Positions 46,596 through 54,277 of a stretch of DNA of 64,000 nucleotides are shown piece after piece. Source of the DNA: Vibrio sp. CB1-14 (GTDB taxonomy: Bacteria > Pseudomonadota > Gammaproteobacteria > Enterobacterales > Vibrionaceae); NCBI RefSeq assembly GCF_040412085.2, contig NZ_CP115920.1:1178001-1242000 (forward strand). Direction: 5' to 3'. The position numbers and the translations under genes are program-made. Below the pieces are notes generated by a model. It searched no databases, had not been told where the DNA came from, and saw only the letters and a list, made by a program, of their open reading frames with translations. The first letter of the stretch is position 1. Every line of letters starts with the position of its first letter.

Positions 46596-47807
46596 ATGGA
46601 TACGAACATTGAGCTTTACCCTGATGAATCGCTTGAAAGCTCTCTGTTGCGCTTGAGTCAGCATCAAGGTTATGAGAGTTACTCTCACTTCGCAGAAGAT
46701 ATTTGGCATGAGACGCTAAACTCAAATGAAGCCATCCCCGGTGCTTTCCCACTAGACCTCAATCGCGTAAATATCTATCACGCTCAAACCACAAGTCAAA
46801 TGCGGGTTAGAGTGCTTATCCAACTTGAAAAGCGACTTCAGCTTAATAATTATGGCATTCTTAGGCTTGCGTTAAACCACTCTAAATCTGGGTTCTCTCC
46901 TGATTATAAAGCTGTTCACCGTTTTGGAATCGATTACCCTTTCTGTTTTCTTCGAAAACGTTTTACGCCGATTTGTCCACGTTGCTTGGCTGAAGCACCT
47001 TACATTCGACAAATTTGGCACTTCGTTCCTATTAAAGCTTGTGAAAAGCACCAATGTGAATTGATTGATCGCTGTCCTGAGTGCAAATCGTTACTCGAAT
47101 ATCAAAATACCGAGAGCATTACACAATGTGAGTGTGGTTTCGACCTGCTAGAAAGCGAGGTTAAAGCAGCACCGAACGCGGAATTAATGACGGCAAAGTG
47201 GCTAAGTGGAGAGAATAGCTTAGAAGCAGGTTTGATGAGCAAAGCAATGACCATATCAGAGCGATTCGGTATTCTACTTTGGTATTTAAATCGGTACGGT
47301 GACACAGATGATATTAGCTTTGACTCATTTGTTGATTATTGCTCGGCTTGGCCTACTGGTCTTGAACAAGAGCTCGATGCGTTGGTTGAAAAAGCGGATG
47401 TTATTAGAATTAAAGACTGGAGTAACGTTTTTTTCTCAGAAGCGTTCGGTAGTGTACTGAAGGGTTGTCGTCATCTACCAAGCCGAGAGTTAGGTAAAAA
47501 TGTAGTTTTGACGGAAGTGCTCAATCACCTTTCTAAGCTTGTTGCGGACAATCCTGTGTCATCGAAGGGAAACATTGCAGATGTGCTATTAAGCCCTTTA
47601 GAGGCATCTACATTGCTTTCTTGCACAACGGATGAGGTGTATCGGTTGTATGAGTTCGGTGAAATCAAGGCGGCTATCAGGCCGCGTATGCACACCAAAA
47701 TAGCCAGCCATGAGTCCGCCTTCTCTCTAAGAAGCATTGTAGAAACAAAGTTAACTCGAATGTGCTCGGAAACCGATGGGCTTAGCGTTTATCTACCGGA
47801 GTGGTAA
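46596..47807 (+). CDS. tniQ: TniQ targeting protein of the I-F3 CAST
   Basis: 403 residues with the TniQ domain: N-terminal PDESLESSLLRLSQHQGY and two zinc-binding motifs, CPRC near 130 with CEKHQC and then CPEC with CECG up to about 190. A helical C-terminal domain follows. In I-F3 systems a TniQ dimer binds Cascade at the Cas6/Cas7 end and recruits TnsC. The start is ATG 46596 with only GGTGG upstream. It is the first gene of an operon with the cas genes. Confidence 0.93.
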   Translation: MDTNIELYPDESLESSLLRLSQHQGYESYSHFAEDIWHETLNSNEAIPGAFPLDLNRVNIYHAQTTSQMRVRVLIQLEKRLQLNNYGILRLALNHSKSGFSPDYKAVHRFGIDYPFCFLRKRFTPICPRCLAEAPYIRQIWHFVPIKACEKHQCELIDRCPECKSLLEYQNTESITQCECGFDLLESEVKAAPNAELMTAKWLSGENSLEAGLMSKAMTISERFGILLWYLNRYGDTDDISFDSFVDYCSAWPTGLEQELDALVEKADVIRIKDWSNVFFSEAFGSVLKGCRHLPSRELGKNVVLTEVLNHLSKLVADNPVSSKGNIADVLLSPLEASTLLSCTTDEVYRLYEFGEIKAAIRPRMHTKIASHESAFSLRSIVETKLTRMCSETDGLSVYLPEW

Positions 47808-47809
47808 GC

Positions 47810-49897
47810 ATGACTAAACTAGCAGATTTGCTGGTAATCGAAGATGTTGCGGTAAAACAAGCGGCAATGAAAAAATGGTTTATGCCGTACACCGCAGATG
47901 TGGAAGTTGATGGGTTTGAGGAAGCGGCGTTAACGGTACTAGTTAACTTAAGCTCTCATCAAAAAGGTGATAAATGCAATGATTGGTTAGATAAAGTCCG
48001 TGCGAAGCAGCATTTAAACGACTCGGATAACATAGAGTCATCACTGGCTGAATTGAAATGGCTTCACTCGCATAATCTGAAGTTTCCGGACTGCCGCGTA
48101 AGAGAGCAAAGGCTCATCGCAAAACCGCTTCCAACGGAAGAAGTGTTTATTTCGGGAAGAAGTCTTGAACCGAGTTTAGGCTGGGCACACAACTCAGCAT
48201 ACTACCGACATGTATTGTGGTTATTGAATCCTTTTCGTTGGCAATCCAAATCAACCAATGTTCTCACGTTGGTGCGAGAAGGACAGCCGATTTGGTTGGC
48301 GTTGTTGCAAGAATTTGGATTAGAGGTCAAATCGCTCGTCGCTTTGCAAAAGGCGATTAACGCACAAGTTCCAGATTCAACCTTTCCAACATCAGTCAGT
48401 CCGTATAGTAAGCAAATGCGATTTCCGTGCGGTGATGATTATGTTTCTATCACGCCAGTCGTGAATAATTCAATACAGCGAGAGTTAGAAGTTCGGGCTC
48501 GTGATAAAAACCGTAAGCTTAGTTTTGTGACGTCATCACTGCCTAATTCTGCCAGTATTGGTAGCTTGTGTGGGAGCCTTGGCGGCTTTATGAAAGTGAT
48601 GAACTATCCGCTTGAGATTAAACCAACACAGCAAGCTACGTTGGCAGCAAGCCGCAGCAAAAGTGGGCGTTACCTTGATGACTATCAGGTGACGAATTAT
48701 CAGATTTGTCAGGTGCTCAATAGGATGATTGGCGCCGAACCCCTTAAAACCAAAAAGCAAAGAGACAAAGCGCGTAACGTTCAAAGCAAGATCCTAAGAA
48801 AGCAGATAGCGCTATGGATGCTGCCATTGATTGAACTGCGAGACCGAGCCGATTTAACCCCAAGCGAACGCCTTTTAAAACATGACGATCCTTTAGCCTA
48901 TGATTTTTTGACGCTGCCAGAAGTAGAGCTGAAATCACTCGCAACGCAATTCAACCATCGGCTTCACTATGCGTTTCAGGAGAATAAATTTACTCATAAG
49001 TTCGCCTACCACCCAAGGCTGCTACAAGTTGTTAAAGCTCAGATAGTGTGGGTACTTAGCCAATTGAGCAAACCAAGCACTAGTAATGAGATGGTCCAAA
49101 GCGAGCAATACATTTATCTTTCTTCCATGCGAGTTCAAGATGCCGTGGCGATGAGCTGCCCATATTTGTGTGGCGCACCATCACTTACGGCCATTTGGGG
49201 CTTCATGCACCACTATCAAAGAGAGTTTAATCGGTTGATTGGAAGCGACTCATCGTTTGAGTTTTCAAGCTTCTCATTTTTCGTTCGAAGTGAAGGTATA
49301 CGGTCTACTGCAAAACTGACCGAGCCGAACTCAGTGGCAACCAAACGAACGGTTTCTAACGCCAAACGCTCAACGATTCGCAGTGAGAGGTTAGTCGATT
49401 TAGAGATAGATATGGTGATTCGAGTCCATGGTAGCGAGCGATTGTCGGACTACGTATCTGAGTTAAAAGCAACGTTACCAACGGCATTTGCGGGAGGATA
49501 TTTATTTCAGCCGCAGATTTCAGCTGAAGTTAATTGGTTGACAACGTTTAGCAGCCAATCTGAACTGTTTCATATTATCAAGGGCAATCCGGCTTACGGG
49601 CGTTGGCTGTACCCTATTGAGCAGCAACCGATTAACTTTGATGAACTTGAGGAAATGATTGTCGATGATAGCGATAACATCCCTGCTTCCCTTGGTTATC
49701 ATTTGTTAGAGAAACCGGCAGTCCGTGCGAACTCTATAATGGAACATCATGCCTATGCTGAGAATGCGTTAGGGATTGCGAAGCGAGTAAATCCGATTGA
49801 AGTTCGATTTAGTGGGCAAGGTCACTATTTTGAGCGAGCGTTTTGGTCGATAGAATCCAGTGGCGAAACTATTCTTATAAAAAACTATAGGAATTAG
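47810..49897 (+). CDS. cas8f: Cas8f-Cas5f fusion protein
   Basis: 695 residues from the ATG at 47810, three bases after the tniQ stop, with GGAG nine bases upstream; a GTG at 47801 overlaps tniQ. The natural Cas8-Cas5 fusion of this length is diagnostic for I-F3 CASTs. Visible stretches are SLGWAHNSAYYRHVLWLLNP, a basic region at about 320-350, and the late PTAFAGGYLFQPQISAEV. It should hold the 5' handle of the guide and read the PAM. Assignment is by size, order and overall resemblance. Confidence 0.9.
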   Translation: MTKLADLLVIEDVAVKQAAMKKWFMPYTADVEVDGFEEAALTVLVNLSSHQKGDKCNDWLDKVRAKQHLNDSDNIESSLAELKWLHSHNLKFPDCRVREQRLIAKPLPTEEVFISGRSLEPSLGWAHNSAYYRHVLWLLNPFRWQSKSTNVLTLVREGQPIWLALLQEFGLEVKSLVALQKAINAQVPDSTFPTSVSPYSKQMRFPCGDDYVSITPVVNNSIQRELEVRARDKNRKLSFVTSSLPNSASIGSLCGSLGGFMKVMNYPLEIKPTQQATLAASRSKSGRYLDDYQVTNYQICQVLNRMIGAEPLKTKKQRDKARNVQSKILRKQIALWMLPLIELRDRADLTPSERLLKHDDPLAYDFLTLPEVELKSLATQFNHRLHYAFQENKFTHKFAYHPRLLQVVKAQIVWVLSQLSKPSTSNEMVQSEQYIYLSSMRVQDAVAMSCPYLCGAPSLTAIWGFMHHYQREFNRLIGSDSSFEFSSFSFFVRSEGIRSTAKLTEPNSVATKRTVSNAKRSTIRSERLVDLEIDMVIRVHGSERLSDYVSELKATLPTAFAGGYLFQPQISAEVNWLTTFSSQSELFHIIKGNPAYGRWLYPIEQQPINFDELEEMIVDDSDNIPASLGYHLLEKPAVRANSIMEHHAYAENALGIAKRVNPIEVRFSGQGHYFERAFWSIESSGETILIKNYRN

Positions 49898-50845
49898 ATG
49901 CTTATGGATTTGTGTAGCCAGCTTAATTATGTTCGTTCTCTGTCCTCAGGGAAGGCGTATTTTTACTACTTATCAAAGAATGATGAGATGTGTCCTATTG
50001 GTGTTGATAGAACACGATTACGAGCACCAAAAGGAGGATATGCTGAAGCGTACAAAGGCAGTAATTTCTCTCCTAGAAACGTGGCACCTCAAGATTTAGC
50101 TTACGCTAACCCCCAGTATATTGAAGAGTGCTACGTTACACCCGGGGTAGATGATATTTATTGCGCTTTTTCTCTTCGTATTCGAGCCAATTCCCTAAGC
50201 CCTGAGGTTTGCAATGACAATGGTGTTCGCGATGCGTTGCTGTCGCTGGCCGCTACCTATAAAGAGCTTAATGGCTACCAAGAGCTGGCGCACCGTTACG
50301 CCAAAAATATTTTGTCAGGTAAATGGCTGTGGCGAAATAAAGAATGTCGAGGTTTGTCTATTGAGGTGACGACGAGCGACAAAGGAAACATAGTGGTGGA
50401 GGATGTCACTAGGCTCTCTTGGTATGGTAAATGGGATGAACCATCTGCGCAAAGCCTTGAGCTGTTGACGGCTTATCTGACTCGTGCGTTGTCAGAGCGT
50501 TCTGAGTATTTCTACATGGATATTCGAGCCAAACTGTCTGTTGGATGGGGAGATGAAATATACCCGAGCCAAGAATTTCTAGACAGCAAAGAAGATGGGG
50601 TGCCGACTAAAAAATTAGCAACGATAGAACTGCAAAATGGTAAAGAAACCGTTGCGTTTCACGGACAGAAAATTGGTGCTGCACTGCAATCAATCGATGA
50701 TTGGTGGCATGAAGATGCAGACAAACCTCTACGGGTGAATGAGTATGGTGCTGATCGAGAGTATGTGATTGCGAGAAGGCATGTTGCGTTAGAAAATGAC
50801 TTCTATCATTTGATCAAAGACACGGAGGCTTGGACCAAAAAATGA
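49898..50845 (+). CDS. cas7f: Cas7f (Csy3) Cascade backbone
   Basis: 315 residues, slightly shorter than commonly seen for Csy3. It begins immediately after the cas8f stop with TAGGAAT as the ribosome-binding site. Family landmarks include SGKAYFYYLSKNDEMCPIGVDRT near the start, NPQYIEECYVTPGVDDIYCAFSLRI, and YREW-like WLWRNKECRGLSIEV. Copies polymerise along the guide RNA, each covering six nucleotides and flipping out every sixth base, a rule that the ffs match obeys. Confidence 0.9.
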   Translation: MLMDLCSQLNYVRSLSSGKAYFYYLSKNDEMCPIGVDRTRLRAPKGGYAEAYKGSNFSPRNVAPQDLAYANPQYIEECYVTPGVDDIYCAFSLRIRANSLSPEVCNDNGVRDALLSLAATYKELNGYQELAHRYAKNILSGKWLWRNKECRGLSIEVTTSDKGNIVVEDVTRLSWYGKWDEPSAQSLELLTAYLTRALSERSEYFYMDIRAKLSVGWGDEIYPSQEFLDSKEDGVPTKKLATIELQNGKETVAFHGQKIGAALQSIDDWWHEDADKPLRVNEYGADREYVIARRHVALENDFYHLIKDTEAWTKK

Positions 50846-50948
50846 ACGAAACCCAAGTTATTTCTAATGAGGTTCACTTCATTATGTCCGTATTGGTCAA
50901 GGGAGGTCTATTCAATGGTTCAAGTAGTAAGGCTAAGTGAGGACGAGT

Positions 50949-51551
50949 ATGAAGCAACGGTATTACTTCTATATACGCTACCTTCCATCAGAGGCAGACT
51001 GTGGCCTACTTGCAGGGCGGTGTATCAGTCAAATGCACAAGTTTATGGTCAATAATAAACAGGCCATGAACCAAATAGGAGTGAATTTCCCGAGCTGGAG
51101 AGTCGATTCCATCGGTCATACCATTGCTTTTGTTTCCGAAGATAAAGAGCTTTTGATTGGATTGTCTTTTCAACCTTACTTTTCTGTTATGAAAGAAGAA
51201 GAGCTATTTGAACTATCAGCTGTTAGCGAGGCTCCAGAAGGAGCTGCTGAAGTGAGGTTTGTCAGAAACCAGACGATAGGTAAAAGCTTCATTGGCTCTA
51301 AAAAGCGAAGAATGAAACGCAGTATGATTAGAGCAGAACAAACAGGTGCTGAGCCATTACCCGAAGCAGATGAAGAGCGCGAGGTTGAACATTTTCATCG
51401 AATTCCAATTTCTAGTGGCTCATCTATGCAGGACTTCATTTTACATGTTCAAAAAGAACATGTTGGCGAGCGCGTCCGTGCTAGTTTTAACAGTTATGGC
51501 TTCGCCACCAACCAAGATAAACGAGGAACCGTACCTGATATTCACTTTTGA
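50949..51551 (+). CDS. cas6f: Cas6f (Csy4) guide-RNA endoribonuclease
   Basis: 200 residues from the ATG at 50949 with GAGGA upstream; a GTG at 50937 is the only earlier start. The catalytic His should be H30 (SQMHKFM), aligning with H29 of Pseudomonas Csy4. An arginine-rich helix (SKKRRMKRSMIRAEQ, about 118-132) fits recognition of the repeat hairpin major groove, and the terminal RASFNSYGFATN resembles the conserved YG loop. It cuts at the 3' base of the repeat hairpin and stays bound. Confidence 0.9.
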   Translation: MKQRYYFYIRYLPSEADCGLLAGRCISQMHKFMVNNKQAMNQIGVNFPSWRVDSIGHTIAFVSEDKELLIGLSFQPYFSVMKEEELFELSAVSEAPEGAAEVRFVRNQTIGKSFIGSKKRRMKRSMIRAEQTGAEPLPEADEEREVEHFHRIPISSGSSMQDFILHVQKEHVGERVRASFNSYGFATNQDKRGTVPDIHF

Positions 51552-51681
51552 CCCTTTTTTAAGACAAGTATTTTATCTCTAATGAAAACAGAGAGTTACA
51601 AAGGTGGTGTAAAAAAGGGTATTTTTGGATTTCTGTGACGTAAATATAGGACTATCAGGCGGTTATGGTCTAAAGTTTACA

Positions 51682-51815
51682 GTGATCTGCCGCATAGGCA
51701 GCTAAGAAAGGATGTTCAATTGACGCCGAACGCGCCTCATTGTGATCTGCCGCATAGGCAGCTAAGAATAGGTCAGGAAGAAAGCAACCTACCTGCTGAA
51801 CAAGCAGTAGATAAT
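51682..51815 (+). CRISPR. Minimal I-F3 CRISPR array: three repeats, one full and one truncated spacer
   Basis: Repeat 1 (51682-51709) and repeat 2 (51742-51769) are 28 nt with the hairpin CTGCC-GCATA-GGCAG; they differ only in the last base (A to T). Spacer 1 (51710-51741) is 32 nt and matches nothing I can see here. Repeat 3 (51788-51815) is strongly diverged but keeps a 5-bp stem, CTGCT-GAACA-AGCAG, in which the loop-closing pair changed on both sides. Spacer 2 between repeats 2 and 3 is therefore only 18 nt (51770-51787), with two further bases of ffs identity running into repeat 3. A terminator follows at once. It lies 130 bp after cas6f on the same strand. Confidence 0.93.
51762..51807 (+). 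ncRNA. Predicted short homing guide RNA (46 nt)
   Basis: If Cas6f cuts after each hairpin, the second guide would consist of the 8-nt handle from repeat 2 (51762-51769), the ffs-matching 18-20 nt, and the repeat 3 hairpin ending at 51807. That is 46 nt compared with 60 nt for the first guide. Processing at the diverged repeat is inferred from its compensated stem. Confidence 0.7.
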
Positions 51816-51816
51816 C

Positions 51817-51848
51817 AAAACCATTGAGTTTCGGCTCGATGGTTTTTT
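51817..51848 (+). terminator. Terminator of the CRISPR array
   Basis: AACCATTGAG and CTCGATGGTT (one G-T pair) form a 10-bp stem around TTTCGG, followed by TTTT. It starts right after repeat 3, confirming that the array ends there. Confidence 0.82.
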
Positions 51849-52591
51849 GTTAGGTAGTGGCGCAATTCCATGAAGAGTGAGGCGTATTGAGTGTTGCTGA
51901 CCGAACAGTGAATGTGGATGTTCTTTGGCCAATGTGCTGACGCATTTATGCCACATTATGAGTTTACACTTGTCGAACTCGTTCTCCTGCGATTTGCCGC
52001 ATGATTTAGTTTTGCTAATACCTGAATGAACAAAAGATGGGTTTTACCAAATTAGCCTTTTTTGGATAAACGGATTTGCCTGCTCAGGCCTACTCCCTGA
52101 AACATACTACGAATCGTACGCTGATAGTTCACTAGAGTGCATAAACTCACACCTTAGGTATGAAAATGCGCAATTGAGTAAACCACATGGTTCACTGTTG
52201 TCCGCCATTGTCCATCATTGTCCATGCGTGGACAACAGTGGACAATGAAGAACAATGGCTCCATAAAGTCGTCTGTTAAAGTCACTGGCACGCTTTTGCC
52301 TCGAAACGTGTTTCACACCATCCCAACCACCATTGAGCAGATTCTCCACGCAATAAGTCAATATTTACCCACTTGTCTGTATCAACAAAATATCAATACG
52401 CATTTATAGATACAGCCTATAAAACAACAACTTAACCAACCCACTATATGATAGTGACTATAACGTAGTGGGTGCGGTTCATTGTCAATAATGTATGATT
52501 GTTTGTGCCCTGAGTCGCAAAAGAGTTAGTAGCCCCTACAACCCAATTAATTCACTAGTAGGCTGCTCCTTCCAAAACACAGGGGGTATGA
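51849..52591. other. Intergenic region after the array, no supported gene
   Basis: About 740 bp without a convincing gene. The one strong feature is a cluster of TTGTCC/GGACAA motifs forming a near-perfect inverted repeat at 52206-52247, annotated separately. A GGGGG ribosome-binding site at its right end serves the gene at 52592. Confidence 0.5.
52206..52247. repeat. Inverted repeat built from TTGTCCA units
   Basis: CATTGTCCATCATTGTCCA (52206-52224) and TGGACAACAGTGGACAATG (52229-52247) form arms of 19 bp with three mismatches around a TGCG loop. Another TTGTCC precedes at 52197-52202 region. The TTGTCC core is the same as in the element's TnsB-type repeats, but spacing is 10-11 bp rather than 21. 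Confidence 0.65.
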
Positions 52592-52891
52592 ATGTTATTT
52601 TGCGTTAGTGATTGGTCTAACGACGAAATAGTAGAGGCAGGTAGCTCATTAGAGGCAGCCATAATGCTAACAGGTGATGTCAGGTTAAGGGCGATTCTAC
52701 CCAGTGAGTTAAGTGGGGCAACTGTGGTTTGTGCTATGTGTGCTCCCTATGAGGGCTGGTTGGAGGCGACTATGGAGACATGCCGTGATGACATGGCGCG
52801 AGTGCTAATACTAGATTCGTTCGAGTCAACCGAACACTTTACACCACAGCCATTTGGCATTACGTTATCGATTCATCTCACGTTCAAATAA
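52592..52891 (+). CDS. Uncharacterised 99-residue protein
   Basis: Starts at ATG 52592 with AGGGGGT upstream. It is slightly acidic, with a central hydrophobic AAIMLTGDVRLRAILPSELS and ATVVCAMCAPYEGW. No family is recognised. It is an isolated cargo gene; its end overlaps a possible antisense small frame. Confidence 0.5.
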   Translation: MLFCVSDWSNDEIVEAGSSLEAAIMLTGDVRLRAILPSELSGATVVCAMCAPYEGWLEATMETCRDDMARVLILDSFESTEHFTPQPFGITLSIHLTFK

Positions 52892-52975
52892 TTCAATATG
52901 CTCCCCGATAACATGAGCGAATATTAAAATAATGTCATCATGGTCACTGGCCATATCCATGATGAGACCCATCAT
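52865..52975 (-). CDS. Possible 36-residue protein
   Basis: ATG 52975 opens a 36-codon frame (MMGLIMDMASDHDDIILIFA, then HVIGEHIELFEREMNR). GGGCAGAG precedes it. It is in frame with, and 18 bp beyond, the stop of the 44-residue gene upstream, so a nonsense mutation may have split one longer gene. It overlaps 52592-52891 antisense at the end. Low certainty. Confidence 0.3.
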   Translation of the reverse strand: MMGLIMDMASDHDDIILIFAHVIGEHIELFEREMNR

Positions 52976-52993
52976 CTCTGCCCGTTCGAGGAT

Positions 52994-53128
52994 TTATGAT
53001 TCCGTTTCAATAGGTTGGGACGTAAAATGCCTGAGTTTTGCGACACTATCTGGATAGTTGACCGCAACCCTATTCAGGGCATCAAAAAGATCCTTGTACT
53101 CATGCACCGAGAGTTTTTTTGTATTCAT
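52994..53128 (-). CDS. Small 44-residue protein
   Basis: ATG 53128 is preceded by GAGGTGG at ideal spacing. The product is polar and helical (MNTKKLSVHEYKDLFDALNR, then VAVNYPDSVAKLRHFTSQP). No family is recognised. A frame continues past its stop into the 36-residue frame, suggesting a once longer protein. It is preceded by a direct-repeat block. Confidence 0.5.
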   Translation of the reverse strand: MNTKKLSVHEYKDLFDALNRVAVNYPDSVAKLRHFTSQPIETES

Positions 53129-53145
53129 TATCCACCTCAAACTTC

Positions 53146-53268
53146 GAATCGCCGTTTTCGTGTATACACAAAATGGGCGTAACGGCCCCAACAAGGCTAT
53201 GAATCGCCGTTTTTGTGTAGACACATTTTGGGCGTAATGCGCCCTCAAATCTGAGAGTCGCCGTTTTT
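53146..53268. repeat. Direct repeat of about 55 bp, two full copies and one partial
   Basis: Copies start GA(A/G)TCGCCGTTTT at 53146, 53201 and 53255. The first two continue with GTGTA-ACACA and GGGCGTAA palindromic segments. The third copy lies inside the 3' end of the 128-residue gene, so the repeats look like duplications of that gene's end and downstream region. Confidence 0.75.
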
Positions 53269-53631
53269 AGAAAGATTGTGGACGATTGGAGCATCGTCCG
53301 ATAGCACAATCCTGTAGGTTCCATGCTGATAGATGCCCACGATATATGTGTCGCTACCGAACTCTGTCCATTGATTGTGCGAATTAAAATAGGCCACAAT
53401 GCCGATGAGCTTCACTAGGGTGCAATGGGATATGTCGATATCGGAACGATTTACATAGCCACAGAACCTGTAGAACTCTCGTTCTCCATTTTTCCTCAGT
53501 GCCGGGATTTCCGAGCCAGATATAATTGATGATGGCTCGTATTGGCTCCCATCCTCTTCCAACACCTGATATATCCGTTCAACAGTGACACCTAGTGCCT
53601 TCGCTTTTGCTGCCAAAATGTATTGCTCCAT
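53245..53631 (-). CDS. Uncharacterised 128-residue protein
   Basis: ATG 53631 with CTCGGAGATAG upstream. It begins MEQYILAAKAKALGVTVERI, which resembles a short DNA-binding helix-turn-helix start, and continues with SGSEIPALRKNGEREFYRFCG. The family is not recognised. Its last codons fall in the third copy of the 55-bp repeat. It is isolated cargo, facing left. Confidence 0.55.
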   Translation of the reverse strand: MEQYILAAKAKALGVTVERIYQVLEEDGSQYEPSSIISGSEIPALRKNGEREFYRFCGYVNRSDIDISHCTLVKLIGIVAYFNSHNQWTEFGSDTYIVGIYQHGTYRIVLSDDAPIVHNLSKNGDSQI

Positions 53632-54277
53632 AGTTCTATCTCCGAGATAACATGGCTGTATAAATATACAGTAACGTTCCTAGATTCGCTATGGAGAATG
53701 GTGTTAAAGTTTAGAGTAGGGAGGGGTTACTTGGTGTTTATTATGCCCATTATGTTAAATTACTTATTTAGTTGTCATAAATGCCACTTTCATTCCACGC
53801 TGAGCTAAAAAGCTCCAAAAAGGCAACATACAAAGGAGTTGAGCTTTGCTTTTCGAGGCCTTAAATTTGCTTACGAAACGAAACTTATGAATACCTAATG
53901 AGACGAAATGGGGTTAGGGTTGATTAGGAAGGTAAAAGCCCCAGAAGTCTATTTAATGCCAATCACTTTAGATAAATGGGTCTAAACGTAATCTGTCACT
54001 ATCGTTTACTCGATGTGACCATGCCTTACAGGAAGCTCTAAATCAGTTTTGCCCCATTTCGAGTTTCCACAACAATCTTGCAATCTTCCTTATCAGTAAA
54101 TAGCCCTAATTTTCCTAATAGTACGTAACGCAGCAAATGGCTGACTTAAATGCAAAAAAGTTTGGGATATTGGAGAAAAAGCACAGTTTTGTCAGGATAT
54201 CCCCCATAGAATCGCACTTTATGCAACTTGCTGCTATTGTGGCGAGCTTAGATACTGAGCTTTGTATGGGATTTAAT
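53632..54277. other. Intergenic region upstream of the PrrC/RloC-like gene
   Basis: About 645 bp with no supported gene. A frame is open from 54137 but has no ribosome-binding site until 54278. It contains the boundary motif CAGTTTTGCCCCATTTCGAG (54044-54063), related to those found between other cargo modules, and short hairpins such as AGCTAAAAAGCT (53801-53812 region). Confidence 0.5.

Noticed and set aside
51770..51801. Reading spacer 2 as a normal 32-nt spacer
   Set aside because: No repeat-like sequence begins at 51802, the only hairpin lies within 51793-51807, and the ffs identity ends at nucleotide 20.
54137..54277. Upstream start of the PrrC/RloC-like ATPase
   Set aside because: No ribosome-binding site precedes it, and homologous ATPases begin close before the Walker A motif, as does ATG 54278.
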